From Cafeteria roenbergensis (Eukaryota > Sar > Bigyra > Bicosoecida > Cafeteriaceae), in assembly GCA_008330645.1 (NCBI GenBank), contig VLTN01000067.1, positions 1-64,000 of the forward strand: a stretch of 64,000 bases of DNA. Direction: 5' to 3'. The first letter of the stretch is position 1, and each line of letters starts with the position of its first letter. The position numbers and the translations under genes are program-made. Shown piece by piece: positions 38,251 to 47,339 of the stretch. The notes beneath the pieces are model-generated. The model saw only the letters and a program-made list of their open reading frames with translations, did no database searches and was not told the DNA's origin.

Positions 38251-38470
38251 GTGCCCTCCTGCAGGGGCGGGTGGGGTGAGCGCAACTCGCTGCCCTGAAC
38301 TAAGCCTCTTGTGAAGCGCATTCACGTCGCCCAAGATTGATTCCCAACACGTCTTTGCGCTGCACCAGTGCACACCTACTGCAGAGGCTGTCGCGAGGGC
38401 ACATTGGCCACCCGACACGAACTGGGGACGAGCCCACACACACACGCAGCGCAAAGCGCAAGTGAAAGCC

Positions 38471-39477
38471 TCAGCCGCGCCCCGGAGGGGGCATTCCCTG
38501 GGGGTAGCCGCGAGGGGGCATGCCAGGCATGCCGGGAGGCATGCCGTGCATCCCTGGAACCGAGCCGGGCATGCCCCGCGGCATGCCTGGGGGCATGCCT
38601 GGGTGCATCGCGGACATGCCGGGGCCTCCAACGCCCGCAACGGGCCCGGCAAGGCCGGCCGCGGGCCCAGCCATGCCCATGGCGGCGCCCGCAGGGGGGA
38701 GCGCACCCCGCCCTGCCGCGCGAGCCACACCTGGTCCGGCAGCGGCAGCAGCCTTGGCCTCGCCGCGTGGCGGGGCCTCAACCTGCAGGGAGATTACGGA
38801 GGAGCCGCGCAGGATGACGAGCCCCAGCACGCGCCGCTGCTCCTCCTCCACCGCTGAGCCTGCGGCGGGCAGAAAAAGTAGGAAAAGAGGGAGCGACAAG
38901 GGGCAACGGGGCTCGTGACGGTTGGGGCGCAAGCCGGGCGCTGCGAACTGCCACTCTTTGGGCTGGCTCACCGCTGGCCTTGCGCGACTTGACCACGCGG
39001 AACTCCTCAGTCTCGCCGAGGACAAGGTTCATGAACTTGTCAAACGCCAGGAGAGTGCCGACGAGCTGGCGACTGCGCACAGAGGGCCAAGAGACGGGCG
39101 CGCCGGCAGTCATGTCGGGACCCTTGCGCCAGCGCCATGCGGCCGCGGATGCAAAGCCCGGCGCCGAACTCACTTGTCCGAAATGGTCACACGCATGCGG
39201 TAGTTGATGTAGTGCAGCATCTTGGAGGAGCGCTTTGCTGCCTGCACGGACCGGGGCGGGAGGCGGGGCGGCGGGCTTGCATCGCGGGCGCGCCGGCCTC
39301 TGGAGAAGGCAAGGCGACGACGGGGCGCGCGCGTGCTGGGGGCTGGGGTCGCTGGAACGCACAGACACACGGGCGTGTGCTTCGGGAGGCAAGCGAGTCC
39401 CCGGGGGGAGCCAGGGGGCGGCGATGGCGAACGCGGTCGCTGTCCCCGAGCGGAACGCGGGTCCAGGCGCTTACCAT
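38471..39477 (-). CDS. SNRPB: Small nuclear ribonucleoprotein SmB
   Basis: Four coding exons: 39475-39477 (the ATG only), 39174-39241, 38972-39072 and 38471-38859, 186 residues. Introns start GTAAGC, GTGAGT and GTGAGC and all end GCAG. The Sm fold is intact: [19 protein letters not shown], then [20 protein letters not shown] (Sm1), EEFRVVK, and the Sm2 part [20 protein letters not shown]. The tail carries GVARAAGRG and Pro/Gly/Met-rich PPGMP repeats, as in SmB/B'. It belongs to the heptameric Sm ring of U1, U2, U4 and U5 snRNPs in the nucleus. It diverges from the KH-protein gene with 295 bp between starts. Confidence 0.95.
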
Positions 39478-39772
39478 GTTCACAGGGGCGCCACAGGGGC
39501 GGAGAGCGAGACGAAGGTGGTGCCTTCCTGCTGCTGGCGCCTTCCGAGAGGCGGGTGGGGGTGGGCGGGGGGCTGCGGGCAGCGTCGCTGCCAGCCCGCG
39601 ATGGAGGCCGATGTTGTTGCTCGGCCAAAGTCACCAGCAAGGCTCTGCACGGCTCATCTCAGGATCGTTGCCCGCTGGCGCCCTTTGCGGGCGGCCCCGG
39701 CCCCTGGGGCTCGCACTCTCGCTGGCCAACTGCCACCGGGATTCCCTTCGCCGCTCGTTGCTCTTGCGGATC
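39478..39772. promoter_or_regulatory. Shared divergent promoter region, SmB / KH protein
   Basis: 295 bases between opposed start codons of two RNA-binding proteins, each with an intron almost directly after the start (after 3 and 15 coding bases). Such 5'-proximal introns can boost expression in other eukaryotes; here this is inference. Confidence 0.4.
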
Positions 39773-42146
39773 ATGGCTACTGAGTCCGTGAGTCCCTTGG
39801 CCCGCAAGCCGGCCCGCCTCACTCCCGCCGTTCCGCGGGAACTGTTGCACCAGATTGTGGGCGCCCGCGGCTCGCACGGAGCGTCCACAGTCGCCCCGCA
39901 CGCAAGATGTGCTGCGTCCTTGCTCGTGCGCCGTCTGGGGTTGCACCGCTCCGGCAAGCCAAGGCGCACGGGCCGCAGCAGCTCGCCCGGCAGTGCTGCC
40001 AAAGTCGCGCCAGCCTGCAACCCTTTCGGACTCCTTCTCTTGCCTTCGCGCCCGCCCATGGAGGCGGCCCTGTTGTGGCCTCGCGTTCCGGCTCCAACCT
40101 CCCCCCATTCCCTCCTTTCCTCCCTCCTGAGTGACTGCGCAGGCTGCCGCACCGGTTCCCGAGGAGGCTCCCGTGACCACTTCCGCCGACGAGCAGGCGC
40201 CTGCCGCCGCCGAGGCCGCCGAGGCCGCTGCCCCTGCCGAGGCCGCGCCTACCGAGGCCGCGCCTGCCGAGGAGGCGGCCGCCCCAGCCGAGGCTGCCCC
40301 GGCTTCGGAGGAGGCTACTGAGAACCCTGCGCCCGCCGCTACGGAGGCGGCGTCCGCGCCTGCCCCCTCCTCCGCCGAGGATGCCCTCGCGCAGGCCAAG
40401 GCCCGCGCCATGGCAGTTGCGGCCAAGCTCTCGGAGCCGTCCCGCAAGCGCGAGCGCGAGGAGGGAGGCAGCGAGAGCAGCGACACCATCCTCATCCCCG
40501 AGGGCGCCGGCGGCGGCATGGTCGACGTCAAGGGCGTCATCGAGGCCGCTGCAAGCCAGTGGGAGAACGAGACCGGGTGCCGCGTGCAGCTTCGCGGCCC
40601 CGCGGAGGGCGCCGGTGGCCAGTCCGTCGTCATCAACGGACCCTCCGACGAGGCTGTGGCCGACTGCGCCATGCGCGTGCGCCACATCGTCGACAACCCT
40701 CAGGCAGCGATGGAGCTCCGCAAGCAGCAGCTCATCGGCGGCGATGCAGCGTCCGCTCCCGAGGCCGTCCCGGGCCTGGCGCCAGCCCCCGCGATGGGCA
40801 TGGCTGGCCACTACGGCGGCATGCCAATGGGCGGCGGCATGCCCATGGGAGGCGGCATGGGTGACGCCGGCGCCGGAGGGGAGACCATGACGGTGCCCAA
40901 CAACCTTGTCGGCGGCATCATCGGCCGCGGCGGCGAGACCATCCGCCGGCTGCAGGCCGAGACGGGTGCCACCGTGAAGGTGGACTCCGACGCCGGAGGC
41001 GTGGACCCGGAGCGCCCCAGGAACATCACCATTTTCGGCCCCCCCGAGGTCATTGCTAACGCCAAGGCCCAGATCCACGGCCTTGTCGAAGAGAAGCGCG
41101 CCTCCCTCAACGCAGGAATGCCAGCTGGCATGCCGGCCGGCCTGTCCGCCATGGGCGGCATGGGCGGCATGGGCGGCACCTCCATCGTCGTCCCGGTGCC
41201 CAACGAGTCTGTTGGCAGCGTCATCGGCCGCGGAGGCGCCAACATCCGCATGCTCGAGTCGCAGACGGGCTGCCGCATCCAGGTGCCCAAGGCCCCCCCC
41301 GCGGAGGACCCCGCGAACCGCCACGTGCAGGTGACCGGCTCCAGCGCAGAGGCCGTGGAGAACGCTCGCCAGATGATCTTCACCACCATCCAGAACGAGC
41401 GCGCCATGGGCATGGGCGGCGGCATGGGCGGCGGCATGGGCGGCGGCATGGGCGGCGGCATGGGCGGCCCTCGTCGCGGCATGCCCGGAGGCGGCGTGGA
41501 CTACGTGGACATCCCCAACGACCGCGTCGGGTCCATCATCGGGAAGCGTGGCGCCGTCATCAACGAGATCCAGCAGATGACCGGCACCCACATCGACATC
41601 CCCTCCGAGGGCGCTGGTGGCATGGGCGCAATGCGCCGGGCCACCATCACCGGCCCTCCCGAGGCCGTGGCCATGTGCAAGCAGGAGATCACTCGCCGCC
41701 TTGCGTCCTTTGACGATGGCTACGGCGGTGGCGGCGGCGGCGGTGGCGGCTACGGCGCTCCCGCGGCCGGCGGCTACGGCGGCTACGGTGCTCCCGCGGC
41801 CGGCGGCTACGGCGGCTACGGCGCTCCGGCAGCTGGAGGCTACGGCGCCCCTGCTGCCGGCGGCTACGGCGCGGACTATGGCGCCTATGGTGCTCAGGCC
41901 GCTGGCGGCTACGGTGCGTATGGCGCGCAGGCTGGCGGCTACGGCGCGCAGGCTGGCGGCTACGGCGCGCAGGCAGGTGGCTACGGTGCGCAGGCTGGCG
42001 GCTACGGCGCGCAGGCAGGTGGCTACGGCGCGCCCCCCCAGGCAGGCGCCGCGCCTGCCTCCACTGCCGGCTATGACGCGTCGGCGTACGCAGGGTACGG
42101 CGCGCAGCCTCAGGCGGGCTGGGGTGCCGGCGGCCAGCAGCAGTAG
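39773..42146 (+). CDS. KH-domain RNA-binding protein, FUBP/KSRP-like
   Basis: Exons 39773-39787 (only five codons, MATES) and 40143-42146 (phase 0, GTGAGT...GCAG) give 672 residues. After an Ala/Glu/Pro-rich head there is a degenerate KH-like stretch lacking GxxG (residues about 119-190), then three good KH domains: VGGIIGRGGETI (about 253-325), VGSVIGRGGANI (350-425) and VGSIIGKRGAVI (456-530), each with the RNA-gripping GxxG loop. GlyMet-rich linkers separate them, and the tail is GYG repeats. The layout is like far-upstream-element-binding/KSRP proteins, which bind U-rich single-stranded nucleic acid. The target here is unknown; nuclear location is likely. Confidence 0.85.
41934..42030 (+). 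repeat. 21-nt coding minisatellite (GGYGAQA units)
   Basis: About five near-identical 21-base units encode GGYGAQA in the tail of the KH protein. Upstream (41725-41900) looser GYGAPAAG units are present. Gly-Tyr-rich tails of this kind often support phase separation in RNA-binding proteins. Confidence 0.85.
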
Positions 42147-42475
42147 ACTCGCCCGCCGCTCGCAGGCCCGCCCCCGATCGTGCGCCCCGACGGACCTCTG
42201 CCCCCCTGTCTCAGCGCGCGCCTCTCCGTGGCGTCGGCAGAGTTCCCGCTTTTCGTTTGCTGCTTCTGTGCGATTCGTCGCCGTGCCCTTTGTGCGCCGC
42301 CGCCGCGCCCTGCTGTGCTATGAGCCTCGCATCCACACTGCATTCGCGCGCTCGCCCATGCATCAGCGCACTGCAATGCACCGCGAACGCCCTGCGCGCG
42401 CACCAAGCCTTCGTCGCTCCTCTCCACCCCCTCCCGCGCCCCTCGCGGGCCGGGCCGGCGGCTGCAGAGGCGGAT
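42147..42475. other. Convergent 3' flanks of KH protein and DBR1
   Basis: 329 bases between two convergent stop codons, to be shared by both 3' UTRs. No gene or repeat is seen. Confidence 0.5.
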
Positions 42476-44767
42476 CTAGTCCAGCGACAGCTCGTTGTCG
42501 TCGGCGCTGGCTTCAGCCGCGGCTACCCCAGCCGGCTTGGGAGGCGGCAGGCTGGCGGCCAGCGAGGGGCGGCCCGGCGGCGGCAGGCTGGCGGCCAGCG
42601 AGGGGCGGCCCGGCGGCGGCAGGCTGGCAGCCAGCGAAGGCCTCGCCTTGTTGGCGCCTGCCCGCCCATCGATATCAAGCTCGTCTGGGTCGGCGGAAAC
42701 TTCCCCCGACCCAATCCCGACGGCTGCGAGCCCTCGCTGTGAACCCTGCGCCTGCGCCTGCGCCTGCGCCTGCGCCTGCGTTGCGGCCATGGCCTCGCGG
42801 GCCCGCTGCATCAGCACCGCCGGCGGCACGAGCCCGCCTTGCCTTATCATGGCGGCGAGCTGCGCCGCCGGAACGTGCGGCAACGGGCCCTGCGCCGCGG
42901 CCGCTGTGTGACCGCCGCCGGGCGCCCCAAATCCGCCGAGCGCTCCGCCGCCCATGCCCCCGAATCCGCCCATCGCGCCACCCGAAGCTCCAAAACTGCC
43001 CGGAGAGGGCCCACCCGCGAAGCCCACACCGCCAGCGTGCCCGCCACCCCCCCCTGGCGCCCTGCCGCCCCACGGCGCGGCGCCGCCCCCACCACCCGGA
43101 CCCCCTCCTTGCCTGCCCCGGGCGGCTTCCGCACGGATGCGCTCGTACTCTTCCGGGGCCAGGGGCCCGGCGAAGGGCACGCCGTTGAACGCAGCGTGGT
43201 CCAGCTCCAGGGCGAGGGCGAGCGCGTCGGTCTGGGGACTGCCTCTGGGGGCCGGCTGGGGCATGCGGGGGCCGGGGTACCCCCACTGCGTGGCCATGCG
43301 GCCTCGACGGGCGGGGTTGCCGTCGCCGTGGCCACCAGCGCAAGAGGAGCCGGTCGACGAGCTGGGATCGAACCCCTCGGGGCATCTGAAGGCCGGCACC
43401 GTCTGCGGGCACTGAGGCGGGATGGCAACGGGGCCGGCGACGCTGGATCCCTCGCTGGCAGGGGCGGCACCCGCGCCACCGGACCAGTCCCCTGCACCAA
43501 ATGCAGCGCGGAGGGCCGCCTCCGCTGCGCCGACGTCCTCCCGCGAGGGGGCCAGCCGCTCCCCTGAGAGAGCGAGCGTGCCCTGCGGCACGGCCGGCCT
43601 TGCAGCGGCGGCAGCCGCCTTTCCGAAGGCCTTGCGGAGCACGGCGCACCACTCCGGGTCGAAGCAGAGCGATGCGAGGGACGCCTCTTCGTCCCCGACG
43701 TGGTCCGGGATGGGCACTTCCACCACGTGCAGGAAGGATCGGCCGGGGATGGGCTTGTCCAGGGCCAGGAAGCGGGTCACAGCCGGCGCCTCCGCGGCCG
43801 GGCCCTCCCCGTCGCCGCCCGAGTCCCCGCCTCTGCCCTGGGACGCGACGCGGGCGGCCTCGGCCGCCTCCTCCGCCGCCAGCTCCCCGGCTCCGGCCAG
43901 GACGTCGGCGGGAGGCGGCTGCATGGGGTGCCTGAGGAGGGCAGCATACTTGCAGTGCAGGTGGGCAGAGAACCAGAAGGCGGGCCGCAGGGACCGCAGG
44001 ACGAGCGAGGCGGCCGGAGAGCCCAGCTGCCCGCGGTGAATGTCAGACTGGAAGTGGCGCTTCAGGCTGCGCCAGTGGCCGCGCGACACGGCGCTGATCG
44101 GCCAGTCGTGCGACGCGCACACGTCAAGGCCCGGCCGGAGCGCTGCGGCAGCGTCCTTTGCCGAGCCTGCTTCCGCGCCTGCCGGCCCATCGCTGCGGTC
44201 GCTCCGCAGCGCAAGCAGCATGGCCGTCTCCTGCCAGCGCTGGTGGTAAACCGCCGACATGCTGCCCCCGTAGAACGGCGGCCGCTCGCGCCTGGGCTTC
44301 CAAAAGTCGTGGCTCTTGAAGATGCCGGACATCCCGCCGATGCGCACGCCGCGGAACTTGACGACGCCAGAGTTGCCGAGGAAGTAAACCCCGGGCGCGG
44401 CCCACCCGCCCAGGGGGAGCTCCTGCAGGTGGCTGCTCGCCTCGTGGTTGCCGCCGATGAACACGACCGGGCGGGGCACGGCCTTCTCGCCGGAGTAGTA
44501 CTTGTAAAAGGTGTTCATGGAGCGGTATTTGAGCGGGCACTGCATGGTTTCCAGGTCCTGCTCGTTGCGGACGGCCTGGAAGTCGCCGCAGCACAGCACC
44601 AAGTCGATGGGCACCCCCTCGAACCTCTCGGCATGCTCGACTGCCTCAAAGATGCTGTCGAGCTCGCCGTGCGCGCAGCCCTCAACTGCAATACGCACCA
44701 CGCGCCTGCCTTTGGCGTCCCGCTGCGGGGCCGATCGGCGTGGCCACTCCTGCCCCGGTTGGGACAT
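42476..44767 (-). CDS. DBR1: RNA lariat debranching enzyme
   Basis: One exon, 763 residues from the ATG just before the conserved core. It is a metallophosphoesterase that cuts the 2'-5' bond of intron lariats in the nucleus. Motifs in order: VEGCAHGELD (about residue 26; family EGC-HGELD), CCGDFQAVRN, KYYSGEKAVPRPVVFIGGNH with GGNHEASSHLQELP (about 104), VRIGGMSGIFKSHDF, ASHDWPISAV (about 218) and FSAHLHCKYA (about 267). These supply the metal ligands. After the catalytic and DBR1 C-terminal parts there is a Gly/Ala-rich tail with PPPG repeats ending in an acidic DNELSLD, like the acidic end of other DBR1 proteins. It is longer than human DBR1 (544) because of the tail. Confidence 0.96.
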   Translation of the reverse strand: MSQPGQEWPRRSAPQRDAKGRRVVRIAVEGCAHGELDSIFEAVEHAERFEGVPIDLVLCCGDFQAVRNEQDLETMQCPLKYRSMNTFYKYYSGEKAVPRPVVFIGGNHEASSHLQELPLGGWAAPGVYFLGNSGVVKFRGVRIGGMSGIFKSHDFWKPRRERPPFYGGSMSAVYHQRWQETAMLLALRSDRSDGPAGAEAGSAKDAAAALRPGLDVCASHDWPISAVSRGHWRSLKRHFQSDIHRGQLGSPAASLVLRSLRPAFWFSAHLHCKYAALLRHPMQPPPADVLAGAGELAAEEAAEAARVASQGRGGDSGGDGEGPAAEAPAVTRFLALDKPIPGRSFLHVVEVPIPDHVGDEEASLASLCFDPEWCAVLRKAFGKAAAAAARPAVPQGTLALSGERLAPSREDVGAAEAALRAAFGAGDWSGGAGAAPASEGSSVAGPVAIPPQCPQTVPAFRCPEGFDPSSSTGSSCAGGHGDGNPARRGRMATQWGYPGPRMPQPAPRGSPQTDALALALELDHAAFNGVPFAGPLAPEEYERIRAEAARGRQGGGPGGGGGAAPWGGRAPGGGGGHAGGVGFAGGPSPGSFGASGGAMGGFGGMGGGALGGFGAPGGGHTAAAAQGPLPHVPAAQLAAMIRQGGLVPPAVLMQRAREAMAATQAQAQAQAQAQGSQRGLAAVGIGSGEVSADPDELDIDGRAGANKARPSLAASLPPPGRPSLAASLPPPGRPSLAASLPPPKPAGVAAAEASADDNELSLD
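42543..42641 (-). repeat. 36-nt coding repeat in the DBR1 tail, about 2.8 copies
   Basis: Units start at 42543, 42579 and 42615 and encode PSLAASLPPPGR. The first two copies are identical, the third nearly so. It lies in the low-complexity C-terminal tail of DBR1, outside the catalytic fold. Confidence 0.9.
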
Positions 44768-45127
44768 TCTGGCCGGCTGCGCTGAGAGCGCCCAGAGTGC
44801 GGACCAGGCTGCCAAGGCAAGGCGCGAGCGAGCAGCGCTTGCGTCCAAGGCAGAGCCGGAAGCGTGCAAGCCGCTTTCGCTGCTGTGCCAACCGCGCTGG
44901 AGCTTCGGGCTTGTGGCCAAACGCCGCGCGCTCTGGTGCACGCGTGCGCGTGTGTGGGTGCGGCACGGCTGCGCTGCCGGCGAGGCGAGCGGAAGCGACC
45001 CTGCGTTCGGGAAGCAGAGCGTTGAGCAACATCGTGACTTCGGGGCGGGCCCAGCCCCGCGGGGGAGGGAGGGGGCATGACGACGACGCAACGCATGTGT
45101 CTGGGGCGGAGATCCGCGCGGCGTGAC
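44768..45127. other. Spacer between DBR1 start and the next minus-strand gene
   Basis: 360 bases holding the DBR1 5' flank and the 3' flank of the upstream gene. The DBR1 frame stays open upstream of its ATG here, but the sequence does not resemble the conserved protein. Nothing else is seen. Confidence 0.5.
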
Positions 45128-46826
45128 TCAGCTGCGCTCCTCGAAGGAGGCGTCGATCACGCGGCCGCCTCCCCGCTGCTTGGGGCGAGAGGCCGCGCTG
45201 GAAGCGTCGCCGTCCGGCCAGTGGACACGCGCGCCCGTGGCCTCGTCCACGGCGGCCTGCTTCTCCTCGAGGATCTCCGACATGGCCATGACGAGGGAGT
45301 CAGACTCGCCGCCGTTCGCCTGCGCGTTGGTCTGCACGAAGCGCTTGAAGCTTACCGGCTTCTCCGGCACGGCCAGCTTGAACGCCTCGGGGGTGTCGAC
45401 TCCCGGCTTTCGCACCAGAAGCTCGGCCGACACGGGGTCGAACTCCAGGAGGGGGAGCGCGTCCCTCATCATCTCGGTGAAGGTCTTGACATCCGCCTCC
45501 TTGCGGGCCGAGGCCGAGTCGTCGTCGCCGCCGTCGCCGTCGCCGTCGCGGGCGCCCGACCTGCCCTTGCGCGAGCGGAGCACCTCGGGCTGCGCCTGGA
45601 CGCCCTGGGACTGCTGGTGCATGCGCCGCATCCGGTCCACGAGCCCCTCCCCCGTGTTCTCCTCCGGACTGTGCCCTGCCCCGATGAAGGCCTCCCAGGC
45701 AGAGACAAGGATGCTCTTCACCGCCGCGGCCTTGTTGTCCATCTTGAGAGCGACGTAGAGCTCCTTCACGCTCACCGGGCGGATGTCCTTGGCGGCCACC
45801 GCGGCATCGTAGATCACGCCCTCCACGCGCGCCACGCCCATGCTCCTGAGGTCACGGTCGGCGTCGTCTGTGGTGTCGTCCTGGTCGCTTGCCTCGCGCA
45901 TGCGGAGGGGGCACTCCAGCGTGATCACAAGCTTGTTGTCCACCACCTCCAGGGACCGCATCACCATCATGGCGGGGTTGATGCCAACGGGAATACCAGC
46001 GCCGCTGCGGGGATGGCGGTGGATGGGGTGGGGGGGGGAGCGAGGTCGCCGGCCAGTGGAAGCAGGCGGCGCGGCAGAACGAGCCCGGTGTCTCAGTCAC
46101 GCTGTCCAGCCCAACGCGCTCGCTGCCGCGCGCGCCTCTCAACCACGCGACACCTGCACAGGGGCTGAGAGCTACCACTTGTCTGGAGGCCGAGCCACCA
46201 CGGGGCGGGCGCGGTTCCCGCCCGACGGCGGCGGCACGCGAGAGGCAAGGACTCGGGGCCCTGCGCCGCAACGCTCACAGTGCTGCAACGTCCTTCATGG
46301 ACCGGAGAAGGCCCTCCTGGGTGATCTGGGCAGCGCTGCCCGCGAGGAAGGTCTGGATGCTCTGGCGGCGCATGGCGCCCTGCATGATGCGCCTCACGGA
46401 CAGCATCATCACGCGGGAGAAGAACGCCCGCTTCGACTCGGGCCACCCGGCCAGCCGGGCCATGACGTTCCGCCCAACCATGAGACCCGCGATGCCCAAA
46501 GAAACCTTGAAGACGGCCACAGGGAAGAACGCGGTCACACCAAGGAGCCCGAGCCCCGAGTAGGCGAGCACCCGCCCCAGCGGCATGTCCCCCACTCCCT
46601 TGCCACCCTTCCCCTTGCCCCCTTTGCCGCCAGCGCCACTGCCCGACATCCCTGGCATTGCCGGCTGCGTTGCCATCGGTCGGACGCCCTCGAAGCTGGG
46701 CATGGCCGCGCAAGGGGCTTCAGTGCGACGACGGTCGTCAAACCCAGCCGCCGCCCGGGCCAGGGCGACCGGGGACCGCCGCAGCGGGCCCACCGCCCGC
46801 GTGGCAAGCTTGCTTGCGCTGCGCAT
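45128..46826 (-). CDS. Putative mitochondrial membrane protein, unknown family
   Basis: I join two exons, 46279-46826 and 45128-46004 (phase 2, GTGAGC...GCAG, 274-nt intron), to give 474 residues. The donor overlaps what would otherwise look like a stop codon, so naive calling gives two genes. Evidence for joining: exact frame match, the same splice signals as 16 other introns, and meaningful sequence across the junction (SMKDVAAL-GAGIPVGINPAMM). The head (MRSASKLATRAVGPLRRSPV) is Arg-rich without acids, like a mitochondrial leader. After a Gly/Lys linker comes a hydrophobic hairpin (about 88-120), then basic helices, then a soluble part (LEVVDNKLVITLECPLR), an acidic Asp-rich loop and TPEAFKLAVPEKPVSFKRFV. 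I do not recognise the family. Confidence 0.65.
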
Positions 46827-47339
46827 AGCACTCGCCCTTGGGGCTGCCAGAGCTGAGCAGGTGCTGCGTGTCGCTCGAGCGCAAGGCGCAAAGCGCGAGA
46901 CACGCGGGCAGAGCCCTGCCGGAACCAGCGCGGCGGCGCCATTTGCTGTGTGAGGGGGGACGCTCTCGCGCGTGTGGAGCGAGCGTTGCCGGGCGTTAGC
47001 CCAAGATTGGGGCCCAACGCGTCTGGCCCTGAACCCAAACGTCTGGCTCCTTGGCGACGCGTTTGGAGGTGCATGGTGGGTTGGCGCGGCGAGGCGCGCT
47101 CATTAGCGTGTTCTCTTGAAAGCAGCGACCTGGCAGCCGCCATAGTCGGCGCACCAAACCCGCGTCGTGACGCACTTTGGTGCCAACGTCAATGTGGAAA
47201 TCGGCCGTGCGCGCTGTATCGAGCGGCAGGCAAGCTCACCACAGCTGCAGCTCTGCAAGGCCAGTTTGAACAGGGCCACGGCTGCGCGCACACCCCGTCA
47301 CCCAAGGGCTGCCTGCAACGTGGCAGCAGGTTCTGGGTA
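46827..47339. promoter_or_regulatory. Divergent spacer, mitochondrial protein / MCM10
   Basis: 513 bases between opposed starts; both promoters must lie here. No gene or clear motif is seen. Confidence 0.4.

Noticed and set aside
44768-45091. N-terminal extension of DBR1 upstream of 44767
   Set aside because: The frame is open but unrelated to the family; the conserved core begins about 20 residues after the chosen ATG.
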